Below are positions 1 to 8,276 of a DNA stretch of 16,596 nucleotides, piece after piece. The notes beneath the pieces were generated by a model that saw only the letters and a program-made list of their open reading frames with translations, made no database searches and was not told the DNA's origin. Source of the DNA: Methanothrix sp. (GTDB lineage: Archaea; Halobacteriota; Methanosarcinia; Methanotrichales; Methanotrichaceae); NCBI GenBank assembly GCA_028688535.1, contig JAQTXY010000004.1:1-16596 (forward strand). The letters run 5' to 3'. Made by a program: the position numbers and the translations under genes. How positions within the stretch are numbered: the first letter of the stretch is position 1; each line of letters begins with the position of its first letter.

Positions 1-1334
1 AACTGGAACTGCAGGGGATCATCATCTGCATCCATAAATTCAACAGTCCAGGTGATAGTCGAACCTATCTCCTGGGGACTGAGCTTGTCTGGACCGAAAT
101 TGATGATAGCTGGCTTTTGGTTAGGTGGCAATCCGATGAATGTCACACTCTTCTGATCATCAAATCCATCCTGATCGGCGTGTTTGCCATCTCTAATCTG
201 GGCCTCAATTTGGGCTTCGCCTTCGGTAGCTTTCCAGGCCCACTGGTTGCTGGACTGCCAATCGGTTGCAGGAAGTTGGTTTAAGAAAAATCTGTATGAA
301 ATTGGATTATTTTCTGGGTCACTGGCCTGAGCCGTCCAGGTCACAATGCTGCCCGTCTCCTGAGGGCTGGCCTTGTCAGCAGACAAATCGGATATTGCAG
401 GCTTCTCATTGGGCTTGTTTATGGTATAGCTTGCCTTTTGGGAGGAATCGCCATCGACATTATGTGCCCCATCCCTAACCCTCGCCTCTATGCTATGAAC
501 ACCGATTTCATTAGCAGAGGTATACCAGATCCACTGATTTTGATATTGCCAATCAGATACCGGCTGATCGTCCAGCATGAATAGGAACTGCAAGCTGTTG
601 CTATCCTGGTCACTGGCTACTGCTTCCCAGGTCACGGCAATTCCAGCTTCCTGGGGGCTGGCTGGGTCTGCGGTCAAGCTGATCATGACAGGTGGCTGAT
701 TTGCAGTCACTATTTCCTGAGGCTGTGTTGCAGGTTCCTGCCATGTCGTTTGCTGCTCTTCTGCAGGCGGCTGATAGGTTTGCTGCGCCGCGGCCACATC
801 TGGCAAAGGCTCAGTCGCAGGCTGCGCCGGGACTTCCTCCGGCACCGGCGGGGCAGTTAATCTAAAGTCACTTATCCTCTCGTCCGGTGCAAATTGGGGG
901 CCGGCATGCATTTCATCCCTGACTGAGACGCTTATCTGGTAATCTCCAGCATCTCCTGGATTGGTATCCCATTTCCAGGTGTTGTCGGAGAGATCTGAGT
1001 TTACCGGCTTCCAAACGTCTCCCGTAGATGGTCCTTTTAGCCGGAATATGAAGGACATAGGATCATTTTCCGGATCCTCTGCTCGGGCAGTCCATTTTAT
1101 GGAGCTGCCTGCTTCCTGAGGACTGGATTTGTCGCTCTCCAGGGTGATGAGCATTGGCTGCTGATTAGAGCTTACGCCGCCCATGTTATCCGAAGAGAAC
1201 AAATCCCCCTGACCCAAATCTCCCGGCGACTGTGGATCGAATTGTGCCAAGGCGGATACAGCCAGGAGCACTCCGGTTATCATTATCGCTGCAATGACGA
1301 GTATCACGTCCCTGCAATTATGCTTGAATTTCAT
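1..1334 (-). CDS. Secreted protein with tandem Ig-like repeats (3' end outside window)
   Basis: An open frame runs from an ATG at 1334 to the left edge without a stop: 444 codons visible and the C-terminus missing. The N-terminus is a clear signal peptide: basic start (K2, K4, R8), hydrophobic stretch at residues 10-26, then an Ala-Leu-Ala site near residue 30. A GGAG lies 9 nt before the ATG. The mature part has at least four repeats of about 90-100 residues, each opening with SPQEAG or a close variant (SPQEAG, SPQEAG, SPQETG, SPQEIG) and followed by a WTA-x-A-x-DPE-N/D-P motif. Repeats one and two are separated by a Pro/Gln-rich linker at about residues 155-200. The pattern fits extracellular beta-sandwich (Ig/PKD-like) modules of archaeal surface or adhesion proteins. 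No enzyme motif is visible. Function is unknown; an envelope or exopolymer-binding role is inference. Confidence 0.85.
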   Translation of the reverse strand, partial: MKFKHNCRDVILVIAAIMITGVLLAVSALAQFDPQSPGDLGQGDLFSSDNMGGVSSNQQPMLITLESDKSSPQEAGSSIKWTARAEDPENDPMSFIFRLKGPSTGDVWKPVNSDLSDNTWKWDTNPGDAGDYQISVSVRDEMHAGPQFAPDERISDFRLTAPPVPEEVPAQPATEPLPDVAAAQQTYQPPAEEQQTTWQEPATQPQEIVTANQPPVMISLTADPASPQEAGIAVTWEAVASDQDSNSLQFLFMLDDQPVSDWQYQNQWIWYTSANEIGVHSIEARVRDGAHNVDGDSSQKASYTINKPNEKPAISDLSADKASPQETGSIVTWTAQASDPENNPISYRFFLNQLPATDWQSSNQWAWKATEGEAQIEAQIRDGKHADQDGFDDQKSVTFIGLPPNQKPAIINFGPDKLSPQEIGSTITWTVEFMDADDDPLQFQ

Positions 1335-1478
1335 ATCCTCACTCTCCTTTTCTTTACTATCCCACACGTGCTTGAAAACTTCATGACTAAAAGTTGGATC
1401 TGACGTTTATGAACTTTTTTTTCACATTGATGACTTGTTAGTGCACCGCCACCAAAGGCAATTTCATATGAATCCCAT

Positions 1479-1985
1479 CTATGCAAAGGGATGCTTCGCA
1501 AAGTCTTTCTTGGCCAGTATTTCCGAGACCTTGGGATTTTTAGCTACAGCCCTCTCAATGGCCAGCTTTGTTGCCGAATAATTGTATTCGTAGACCTTTT
1601 TCTTGTCTTTTGCATCCCACTCAATAAACACGGATACAATTATTCTCAGCTCCTCTGCCAGCTCCTGGGGCAGTGTCCCCTCTGCTACGCAGTCCATTAC
1701 CGCCTTGGCCACAGCCGCCTGAGCCGGGCCGAACATGAGTATGGCCTGACCGGCTCCCTTGATGGTGACCTTGTTTACCATTAGGGTAGCAGGCTTGGCA
1801 GGCAGGTTGGGTTCTAAGACCGCCAGCAAGGGAGTATGCCCCTTCGCGGGCGAAGCTAGGCTACTAACAAATGCTTGCTCTACGTAGCTGCCCTTCGGCC
1901 CAATTACAAGATCGATATGAGCGATCTCCGGGCCCTCTCCTACCAATGCTTCTCCAATCAGTATGCTATCAAAAGGTTGCTTCAT
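1479..1985 (-). CDS. fae: Formaldehyde-activating enzyme (Fae)
   Basis: The 168-residue protein matches the Fae family along its full length. Fae condenses formaldehyde with tetrahydromethanopterin (or the sarcinapterin form) to methylene-tetrahydromethanopterin in the cytoplasm. Family landmarks visible are GEALVGEG (11-18), AHIDLVIGPKGS with the proposed catalytic His at residue 23, a LLAVLEPNLPAKPATLM stretch, NKVTIKGA, MFGPAQAAVA, an EWDA segment and a YNYSATKLAIERAV helix, ending HPFA as many Fae proteins do. It is the stand-alone form with no Hps (hexulose-phosphate synthase) fusion. It is transcribed away from guaAA; a TATA-like box at 2010-2018 sits about 25-33 nt before the ATG, giving a very short leader or none, with AAGGT also upstream. 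In methanogens it may detoxify formaldehyde or link to pentose metabolism; which applies here cannot be read from the sequence. Confidence 0.95.
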   Translation of the reverse strand: MKQPFDSILIGEALVGEGPEIAHIDLVIGPKGSYVEQAFVSSLASPAKGHTPLLAVLEPNLPAKPATLMVNKVTIKGAGQAILMFGPAQAAVAKAVMDCVAEGTLPQELAEELRIIVSVFIEWDAKDKKKVYEYNYSATKLAIERAVAKNPKVSEILAKKDFAKHPFA

Positions 1986-2009
1986 ACATCTACCTTAGAA
2001 TCATTTTTC

Positions 2010-2018
2010 ATATAAATT
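2010..2018 (-). promoter_or_regulatory. TATA box of fae
   Basis: Read on the minus strand, AATTTATAT lies 25-33 nt before the fae ATG at 1985, the spacing expected for an archaeal TATA box with transcription starting at or next to the start codon. Inferred from sequence and position only. Confidence 0.5.
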
Positions 2019-2049
2019 TGTACTCTAAGCTATCGCCAAAAGATATATC

Positions 2050-2059
2050 ATTATAATAT
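2050..2059 (+). promoter_or_regulatory. TATA box of guaAA
   Basis: ATTATAATAT begins about 26 nt before the ATG at 2076. This supports that internal ATG as start, possibly on a leaderless transcript. It shares the short intergenic stretch with the divergent fae promoter. Confidence 0.5.
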
Positions 2060-2075
2060 GTACCATGATGAGACA

Positions 2076-2621
2076 ATGCGAATACTTGTGGTCAACAACT
2101 ATGGACAGTTCAATCACCTTATCAGGCGCGCCATTCGGGAAAAGGTTGAGACGGACCTTATCTCCAACCAGACCGCGCCGGAGAAGATCGACGCTGACGG
2201 TCTCATACTGGGTGGAGGGCCTACCCTGGAGCGAGCCGGTCGCTGCGCGGATTACCTGAGAGATCTTGATATCCCCATACTGGGAATTTGTCTGGGCATG
2301 CAGCTCATGGGCACCACCTTTGGAGGAAAAGTAATTGCCGGCAGCATGGGCGGATACGCTGAGGTAAATGTACAGGTTCTCAAGGAAGATGATATCTTAA
2401 AGGGCCTGCCGGCCACCTTCAAGACCTGGGCTTCACACATGGATCAGGTCTCTGTGCTTCCCGAAGGCTTTGAGATCTTAGCACGATCGAATGTCTGCGA
2501 GATCGAGGCCATGAAGCACTTGACCAGACCGCTCTATGGCGTGCAGTGGCATCCCGAGGTTGTGCATACCGAATACGGCCCAGAGCTTCTGGACAACTTT
2601 ATCGCCCTGTGCAAGAGATGA
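2076..2621 (+). CDS. guaAA: GMP synthase, glutamine amidotransferase subunit A
   Basis: A 181-residue class I glutamine amidotransferase, the glutaminase half of the split archaeal GMP synthase. It hydrolyses glutamine and delivers ammonia to the separate GuaAB synthetase, which converts XMP to GMP. The start at MRILVVNNYGQ is chosen because archaeal orthologues begin this way and a TATA box lies about 25 nt upstream; an in-frame ATG at 2058 would add six residues. The catalytic triad is visible: Cys72 in GICLGMQ, His159 and Glu161 in WHPEV. The LGGGP loop is at 45-49. Length is normal for the stand-alone subunit, and the synthetase gene is not in this window. The last codons overlap the next gene (ATGA). 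Confidence 0.95.
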   Translation: MRILVVNNYGQFNHLIRRAIREKVETDLISNQTAPEKIDADGLILGGGPTLERAGRCADYLRDLDIPILGICLGMQLMGTTFGGKVIAGSMGGYAEVNVQVLKEDDILKGLPATFKTWASHMDQVSVLPEGFEILARSNVCEIEAMKHLTRPLYGVQWHPEVVHTEYGPELLDNFIALCKR

Positions 2622-3247
2622 ATGATCTGCAGGACCGAGTAGCCGGGCTCAAGCAAGCCCTATCGGCAGCAAAAGAACTCTCTTTAACGGAACTGGCCGC
2701 TCGGATACGAGTGTTGGGATTTCGCTGTCAAAAATGTGGAGAATGCTGCCGGGGAGATGACAACAGCGTGGTCGTTTTTCCTGAGGAGATAAGACGCATC
2801 CAGACGGCCACGGGCCTATTGTGGCTGGAGGCAGTAAAGCCGCCAAAGGAAGGTGAGTGGGACAAGGATGGCTGCTTTCATACCCTGGAATGGAGGCTCG
2901 TAAAAGAAAGAGCATCAGAAGGAGCATCCTGCCGGTTTTATCAAAATGGCAGATGTAGCATCTATTCCTGCCGGCCCATGCTCTGTCGCACCTACCCCTT
3001 CTATCTGGATAACGGGGAATTGGTGCACTCGGAGTGCCGGGGCCTGGGATGCAAGATCGAGTCCGAAGAAGCTGATGAGCTGGCAGAGCTGCTAGTTAAG
3101 CGCCATCTCATGGAGATCCAGGAGGCCATCCATCTCCTGGAAAGATACCGGGATTTTGAGAGGGGCGAGGCAAAAGAGGGTGGAGGATGCATCGTCCATG
3201 ATAGTGAGGGCGAGCACAGGATCTCGCAGGGTAAGCTCGTGGGTTAG
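2618..3247 (+). CDS. YkgJ-family cysteine-cluster protein
   Basis: The protein has 209 residues if started at the ATG at 2618, which overlaps the guaAA stop in an ATGA and suggests translational coupling; an open frame extends upstream inside guaAA but has no reason to be used. It carries the cysteine pattern of the YkgJ/PF03692 family, annotated as a putative zinc- or iron-chelating domain: FRCQKCGECC near residues 30-40, then a cluster C-x5-GRCSIYSCRPMLCRTYPF near 107-125, and further Cys residues (ECRGLGC) at about 138-146. The N-terminal 25 residues form a Leu/Ala-rich helix and the C-terminal third is acidic and helical with an ERYRDFERG segment. Members are thought to bind a metal or Fe-S centre, but no reaction is established. 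Pairing with GMP synthase does not by itself explain its role. Confidence 0.85.
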   Translation: MNDLQDRVAGLKQALSAAKELSLTELAARIRVLGFRCQKCGECCRGDDNSVVVFPEEIRRIQTATGLLWLEAVKPPKEGEWDKDGCFHTLEWRLVKERASEGASCRFYQNGRCSIYSCRPMLCRTYPFYLDNGELVHSECRGLGCKIESEEADELAELLVKRHLMEIQEAIHLLERYRDFERGEAKEGGGCIVHDSEGEHRISQGKLVG

Positions 3248-3283
3248 GAAGCACTTCATTTACAGCCTATAATCACAACAACT

Positions 3284-3295
3284 ATTTTTATAATG
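3284..3295 (+). promoter_or_regulatory. Candidate TATA box of the S-layer-like gene
   Basis: TATTTTTATAAT is the strongest TATA-like element in the gap between the cysteine-cluster gene and the secreted gene. It would place transcription start about 30 nt before the ATG at 3348. Support is positional only. Confidence 0.35.
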
Positions 3296-3347
3296 TAATA
3301 CTATCAATCTAATCCTCACAAGCTTTTCATACTTTGAACGGCACAAT

Positions 3348-4322
3348 ATGCATCGAGGAATTTATTTGAGATCGCATTGTACGATGTGCTTTATCATCTT
3401 GATGGCAGCTTTATCTATGACTGGCCAGATACATGCAAAAGAGATCCGGGGTCAGGTGGCTAATGGCGACTTTGAATGGAGCGCCCAGAATTTTGCAGGA
3501 TTCTATTATGATATTGACAGAAATCTGGGCACAGAAAAAATCAGCACTACTATCGCTGATGGAAAGCTCTATGAGCCCAATGGCGTCGTTTACAGCACAA
3601 CGTCTCAGATGAACGACTTTGAATTTGAGGACTGGGGGTCCTACAATATCATTGGTTTCATGGGCGAGAGGTATTTCGCCGGATATGTTAATAACGAATA
3701 TATGGAAGACTGGGACGAGCTTCTATTCAAAGAGTCCGTTGATGAAAACTCCCTGTCCGACGAACAGCTCCAGACGATATTGATGGATAGCGACGCGCAG
3801 ATGACTATCACAGCCAGCCAGCCTCTTGAGCTGGCAGAGAATTATGTGCTGGCCATAAAATACATCGATAGTAGCGGCATGTTTGTTGAACTGACAAAGA
3901 ATGGTGAGGTTGTGGACTCGAAGGTCATGATGCCGTCTAAAGATGGTGCGACAATGGCTGATAAGACCTACCTCTACAAAAGAGACGCTGGCGAACAAAA
4001 AGGACTGGTCATAATCGCAGTTCACTTCAAGAACGCTGTTACCATTCAAAACCAAACCGTTGCTACTGTGGATGGTCTATGGCAGATCTCAGATACACCA
4101 ACACCGGTCAAGATAGATACCGAATTTGGCAAGATGAGAATTGCCAGTGTCAGCGCTGATACCATAGTCATGGACAACAAGGACAACAGCATTGCGCTCA
4201 GCAAGAATAAAGATACCGAATTGTTGGGAGACATCAGGATCAAGACTGCAGATCAGGATGTCATTGATGATGAATATCCAATCAGGTATTATATTTATCT
4301 GGACGAAAAATGTGAGTGCTGA
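3348..4322 (+). CDS. Secreted single-domain S-layer-family protein
   Basis: 324 residues with an N-terminal signal peptide: basic start, hydrophobic stretch at about residues 13-24, probable cleavage after GQIHA near residue 30. The mature protein resembles the Methanosarcinales S-layer duplication domain (PF07752, formerly DUF1608): an EIRGQVANGDFEWSAQNFAG opening, FYYDIDRNLGTE, YSTTSQ, then a long region rich in beta-strands ending YPIRYYIYLDE. Typical S-layer proteins of this group carry two such domains plus a C-terminal stalk and transmembrane anchor. This one has a single domain and stops at a Cys-Glu-Cys tail with no membrane segment, so it may be an accessory envelope or secreted protein. 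No Shine-Dalgarno is obvious at the chosen ATG; a second ATG at residue 13 would still leave a signal peptide. It faces the ubiquitin/SdrD region convergently. Confidence 0.8.
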   Translation: MHRGIYLRSHCTMCFIILMAALSMTGQIHAKEIRGQVANGDFEWSAQNFAGFYYDIDRNLGTEKISTTIADGKLYEPNGVVYSTTSQMNDFEFEDWGSYNIIGFMGERYFAGYVNNEYMEDWDELLFKESVDENSLSDEQLQTILMDSDAQMTITASQPLELAENYVLAIKYIDSSGMFVELTKNGEVVDSKVMMPSKDGATMADKTYLYKRDAGEQKGLVIIAVHFKNAVTIQNQTVATVDGLWQISDTPTPVKIDTEFGKMRIASVSADTIVMDNKDNSIALSKNKDTELLGDIRIKTADQDVIDDEYPIRYYIYLDEKCEC

Positions 4323-4323
4323 A

Positions 4324-4336
4324 TATATATTTTTTG
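4324..4336 (+). terminator. T-rich candidate terminator
   Basis: An AT stretch ending in a run of six T (4330-4335) directly follows the stop of the S-layer-like gene. Archaeal RNA polymerase commonly terminates at such oligo-T tracts. No stable hairpin is needed or seen. Confidence 0.4.
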
Positions 4337-4432
4337 GTAGCGTGCCAATTTGATATAAAATAGTAGTAGCGTCCTATGACGAGATCATTCTTGCTATTTG
4401 TCCTACTGGCAGCAAGTTATTTCATCATTGGA

Positions 4433-4732
4433 TTAAATAATTAGCCCTGTATCCCAGGTAAGGTCGGACTGGCCCGCTGCTACAGTGATCGAACCAGTCC
4501 GATGGGTATTCAGATGGGCGTCGCGGTCTGCTGCATCATCAATGCCGACATCCTTGCTTGTGATGCGGTAGCCTGTCGGCGGCAGAATTCCAGATTGTAG
4601 GTTCCTGGATCCGGATTTTCAAAGAGGAACTCTCCGCCAGGTTGACGGTGACCCCTTCAATCCCTTCTCGCCTGCATCCTGCACTCCGTTGCCGTTTTCA
4701 TCCACCCAGACATAGTCGCCCAGATAGGACCG
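4433..4732 (-). pseudogene. Degraded SdrD B-like surface domain, originally fused to ubiquitin
   Basis: Downstream of the ubiquitin stop the minus strand encodes one SdrD B-like (Cna-B-type, extracellular beta-sandwich) repeat spread over all three frames. Segment 1, in the ubiquitin frame (4732-4667), reads YLGDYVWVDENGNGVQDAGE, a typical SdrD_B opening. Segment 2 (from 4664) reads GIEGVTVNLAESS. Segment 3 (about 4623-4585) reads FENPDPGTYNLEF. Segment 4 (4585-4433, again in the ubiquitin frame) reads LPPTGYRITSKDVG and later SDLTWDTGLII before TAA. Three frame changes are therefore needed to read one domain; the first is explained by loss of one A at about 4665. SdrD_B domains belong to large secreted adhesion proteins. 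As it stands this cannot be translated as one chain, so it is a relic unless the frameshifts are sequencing errors. Confidence 0.8.
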
Positions 4733-4984
<252 letters not shown>

Positions 4985-6079
4985 TCAGTTCAAATGCTTC
5001 CTCAGCACGTTCTCATAAAGTCTCTTTACGTTTTCCTGAGTCTTGGCCATCTCCGGAAATCCCTGGTACTGCATGGCCTTTTCTGCGTCCTCAGCAAGTT
5101 TGAGCTTATACTGGCTGCGTGACAAAAACCAGCCCTGTCTGGCATAGTAGCGGGAGAGGTATTCCTGCTCAGTCTGGCCTGGGGTGGGTGTAAAGAGACC
5201 ATGCCTTGTATCCAACTCCGCCAGCTCCATCATAGTAGTATAGCCGGACCTGGCAATGATGAACCTGGCCCGATTCATAAGCTCTGTCTTCTCTTCTGTG
5301 GAGACGTAGGAGTGCACAGTGGTATGTTCATCTAATTTTTTGTGGTACTCCTTCTGCGGGCTTCCCAGAAGGACCACCTTCTCGCCGGGGAGCTGTTGTA
5401 TCTGCTTCATGATGATCTCCTCCAGGCGGGTCCTCTGCGGCTCGGGACCGGATGCAACTGCCAAAAAGTCCAGATCCCTGTCCCGCGCTATTTTTTTGGT
5501 GCTGGTCAAAATTCCTGCGTAGTAGGCTCTACGATTTGTGGATTTCACATTGGAGCGACAGAGCTTGCCGCTCAGGTTATTGCTGCATTCATTGGGGTTT
5601 AAATCCGGCACAATCACGCCCAAGAATTTACTGTGAAAGAAGCTGTTGAAGGGCATAGTCATCAACTCAAATGGATAGAGATAGCGGGGCATGCTGTAGC
5701 GAAGCTGGTGAGATATGAAATAGCTGGGGACCTTGTCGCTATAGACGCTCATGCGGTTGTCGCTGATGATCAGGTCGAATCTATTCTCTGCCAGGATCAC
5801 TTCAAACCTTTTTTTCTCCTGGGCAATGGCCCTCAGAAGGCCTGGAATACCTGCGATAAATGTTGGCAGAAAGAATCGAGAGTCGCTGTAGGGCGCCGGA
5901 TAATCCTTGAAGTGGATGAAATTACACTCAGGGCATTCTCTCTTCAAGAGGGCCAGGGCATTGCCGCTTGTGCCGACGGTTACCTCATGTCCCCTCTGCA
6001 AAAGCTCCTCAATAATGGGAATGTCTCGGGTAGCGTGGCCCAGACCCCAATTGAGAGGACTTATAAAAACATGTCCCAT
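4985..6079 (-). CDS. GT-B fold glycosyltransferase (GT28/MurG-like)
   Basis: 364 residues if started at the ATG at 6079; an upstream in-frame frame exists (to 6151), but MGHVFISPLNWGLGHATRD is the natural N-terminus and a TATA-like box lies 25-32 nt before it. The N-terminal domain has a Gly-rich NWGLGHATRDIPIIEELLQRGH segment (residues 10-31), like the first nucleotide-sugar glycosyltransferase loop of the MurG/GT28 type. The C-terminal half has the donor-binding pattern: VVLLGSPQKEYHKK, HSYVSTEEKTELMNRA, then ARSGYTTMMELAEL and TPTPGQTEQEYLSRY, equivalent to the GG(S/T)...E...P...Q region. No signal peptide or membrane helix is seen, so it is cytoplasmic or peripheral. A sugar transfer to an envelope lipid or glycoprotein is inferred; donor and acceptor are unknown. 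The ubiquitin-like frame follows 33 nt downstream on the same strand. Confidence 0.85.
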   Translation of the reverse strand: MGHVFISPLNWGLGHATRDIPIIEELLQRGHEVTVGTSGNALALLKRECPECNFIHFKDYPAPYSDSRFFLPTFIAGIPGLLRAIAQEKKRFEVILAENRFDLIISDNRMSVYSDKVPSYFISHQLRYSMPRYLYPFELMTMPFNSFFHSKFLGVIVPDLNPNECSNNLSGKLCRSNVKSTNRRAYYAGILTSTKKIARDRDLDFLAVASGPEPQRTRLEEIIMKQIQQLPGEKVVLLGSPQKEYHKKLDEHTTVHSYVSTEEKTELMNRARFIIARSGYTTMMELAELDTRHGLFTPTPGQTEQEYLSRYYARQGWFLSRSQYKLKLAEDAEKAMQYQGFPEMAKTQENVKRLYENVLRKHLN

Positions 6080-6103
6080 GAACCAGAATAGCATGGTCTG
6101 ATT

Positions 6104-6111
6104 GTATAAAT
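6104..6111 (-). promoter_or_regulatory. TATA box of the glycosyltransferase gene
   Basis: On the minus strand ATTTATAC lies 25-32 nt before the ATG at 6079, consistent with a leaderless transcript starting at that ATG. This also argues against the longer N-terminus. Confidence 0.45.
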
Positions 6112-6417
6112 CATTCTCTCGGAGAAGATTGTAGTAACAATTTTGAAACAACGGTTATGATTTTGTGTATATTATTATCTGAAAAATATGCATCAACCTT
6201 TCCATGAGTATAAATCAGAGAAAAAGAAATCAATAATTGAAAGATCAATTAGCCAACTAGAGCATTTTGTTTTTATAGACTCAAATAAATTTCACACTTA
6301 TTGGATTTCTTTTTCAAAACTTTCTTAAATAATTTAAAATAAAATAGATTAACATTAAATACTAGCAGACGGATTCGCACCTGATTTGTGCTCAGAACTA
6401 ATTATAGAGGTATTGAT
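6112..6417. other. AT-rich divergent intergenic region
   Basis: About 300 nt without a convincing gene lie between the glycosyltransferase and cooS, which are transcribed apart. It is markedly AT-rich with many A and T runs. TATA-like stretches at about 6325-6346 could serve cooS, leaving a leader of several tens of nucleotides. A small GCAC...GTGC inverted pair lies at about 6377-6392 just before cooS. No RNA gene, CRISPR or strong palindrome is seen. Confidence 0.5.
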
Positions 6418-8265
6418 ATGGCAAAGGATGTTCGTGATAGATCCATAGATCCCGCCAGCCGGGAGATGCTCGATGTCTGCCAGAGGGCCGGTCTGGAGAC
6501 AGCCTGGGATCGCTTCGAAAAACAGCAGCCACAGTGCGGTTTTGGTGAGCTGGGACTGTGCTGTCGAAACTGCAACATGGGACCGTGTCGCATAGATCCC
6601 TTTGGCGAAGGTGCCATCAAAGGCGTCTGCGGAGCGACGGCAGACATAATAGTTGCCCGCAATCTTTTGCGCAGCATCGCCGCAGGAGCTTCAGCCCACT
6701 CCGATCACGCTCGCGACGTGGCCCACACCTTCCGGGCGGTATCTATGGGCGAGGCCCCTTCCTACAGCATTAAAGATCAGGCCAAGCTGGAGCGCCTCAT
6801 GTCGGAGTACGGTGTGGATACTCAAATCGCCCTGGCTGATGCCATCATGGCGCAGTTCGGCAAACAGGATGGCCCCCTGCAGTTCACCGGCCGGGCTCCG
6901 GCCAAGCGACTGGAGCTATGGAAGAAGCTGGGCATTGAGCCACGCGGGATTGACCGGGAGATCGTGGAGTGCATGCATCGCACTCACATGGGCGTTGACA
7001 ACGATTACGTGAGCCTGATTTTGCAGGGGCTGCGCACCGGTCTCGCTGACGGCTGGGGCGGCTCCATGATCGCTACCGAGCTGCAGGATGTGCTCTTCGG
7101 CACACCCACGCCCACATTCTCCGAGGCCAACCTGGGCGTCCTGGAACCCAATCAGGTCAACGTCATTGTGCATGGTCATGAGCCTCTCCTGTCAGAGATG
7201 ATTGTAGCAGCAGCAGCAGATCCGGAGATGGTGGAGCTGGCCACGAAGCAAGGCGCGGTAGGCATAAATGTTGCCGGAATGTGCTGCACTGGAAATGAGG
7301 TCCTCATGCGTCACGGTGTGCCGGCAGCAGGCAACTTCCTGCAGCAAGAGCTGGCTGTGGCTACCGGGGCAGTAGATGCCATGGTTGTAGATGTGCAGTG
7401 CGTCATGCCGGCGCTGGGCGCACTCGCGGGCTGCTTCCACACCAAATTCATTTCCACCTCTCCCAAGGCCAAGTTCCCCGGTGCCGTTCACATGGAGTTT
7501 CATGAAGAGACCGCCCCGGAGACGGCCAAATCCATAGTCTCGGCGGCGGTCCAAAACTACAAGAACCGCAATCCTGCCAAAGTCCACATTCCTAAAGAGA
7601 AGTCCAAATGCATGGTGGGCTTCTCTGTGGAGACGATTGTCGGTGCCCTGGGAGGAAACCTCGACCCGCTTATCGGTGCCATCAAGAGCGGTGCTGTGCG
7701 GGGTATTGGAGCTGTTGTAGGCTGCAATAATCCCAAGATTGTTCATGATTACGGCCACATCAATATGGTAAAAGAGCTAATCAAGAACAATGTGCTTGTG
7801 CTCACAACAGGCTGCAACGCTCATGCCTGTGCTAAGGCCGGTCTGCTCCTTCCTGAGGCCGCCGACCTAGCGGGAGAGGGCTTAAAAGGAGTATGCAAGG
7901 CCCTGGGAATTCCGCCTGTGCTGCATATGGGCTCATGCGTAGACATCAGCCGCATTCTGACGGCAGCTGCGGCGGTTGCTAATGCATTGGGTGTGGACAT
8001 AAGCGACCTGCCGGCAGCTGGCGCTGCCCCGGAGTGGATGAGCGAAAAAGCAGTGGCAATTGGTGCTTATGTGGTGGGCTCGGGAGTGTACACCGTGCTG
8101 GGAACTGTGCCCCAGGTATTGGGAAGCTCGGCAGTTGCCGGATTGCTAACCGCCGGCGCCAAGGACGTGGTGGGGGCATGCTTCGCAGTGGAGCCTGATC
8201 CGTTTAAGGCCGCCACATTGATGATAGATCATATCGACAGCCAGCGCAAGAAGCTGGGCCTGTGA
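6418..8265 (+). CDS. cooS: Anaerobic Ni-containing carbon monoxide dehydrogenase catalytic subunit
   Basis: 615 residues, normal for monofunctional CooS, which interconverts CO and CO2 with water in the cytoplasm. GAGG eight nt before ATG 6418 fixes the start; an upstream in-frame ATG at 6388 lacks a comparable site. Cluster ligands are in the expected order: Cys40 and Cys48 (D-cluster at the dimer interface), Cys49, Cys52, Cys57 and Cys71 (B-cluster), and for the Ni-Fe-S C-cluster the His of VHGHEP (252/254) plus Cys290, Cys328, Cys436, Cys466 and Cys507. A His-rich SAHSDHARDVAH stretch (92-103), like the proposed proton path, and a Lys in EWMSEKAVAIG are also present. It differs from the CdhA subunit of the acetyl-CoA decarbonylase/synthase, which carries extra ferredoxin-like motifs. 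A CooF-like gene starts 11 nt downstream, so electrons probably leave through it. No CooC/CooJ nickel-insertion genes are in the window. Confidence 0.95.
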   Translation: MAKDVRDRSIDPASREMLDVCQRAGLETAWDRFEKQQPQCGFGELGLCCRNCNMGPCRIDPFGEGAIKGVCGATADIIVARNLLRSIAAGASAHSDHARDVAHTFRAVSMGEAPSYSIKDQAKLERLMSEYGVDTQIALADAIMAQFGKQDGPLQFTGRAPAKRLELWKKLGIEPRGIDREIVECMHRTHMGVDNDYVSLILQGLRTGLADGWGGSMIATELQDVLFGTPTPTFSEANLGVLEPNQVNVIVHGHEPLLSEMIVAAAADPEMVELATKQGAVGINVAGMCCTGNEVLMRHGVPAAGNFLQQELAVATGAVDAMVVDVQCVMPALGALAGCFHTKFISTSPKAKFPGAVHMEFHEETAPETAKSIVSAAVQNYKNRNPAKVHIPKEKSKCMVGFSVETIVGALGGNLDPLIGAIKSGAVRGIGAVVGCNNPKIVHDYGHINMVKELIKNNVLVLTTGCNAHACAKAGLLLPEAADLAGEGLKGVCKALGIPPVLHMGSCVDISRILTAAAAVANALGVDISDLPAAGAAPEWMSEKAVAIGAYVVGSGVYTVLGTVPQVLGSSAVAGLLTAGAKDVVGACFAVEPDPFKAATLMIDHIDSQRKKLGL

Positions 8266-8276
8266 GGAGCAAAGCC

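Noticed and set aside
266..478. Plus-strand frame of 70 codons
   Set aside because: It is antisense to the long repeat-containing secreted protein, which explains the region with signal peptide and repeats.
7192..7758. Minus-strand frame of 188 codons inside cooS
   Set aside because: Long antisense frames are common opposite GC-richer genes; the protein has no recognisable domain and cooS is certain.
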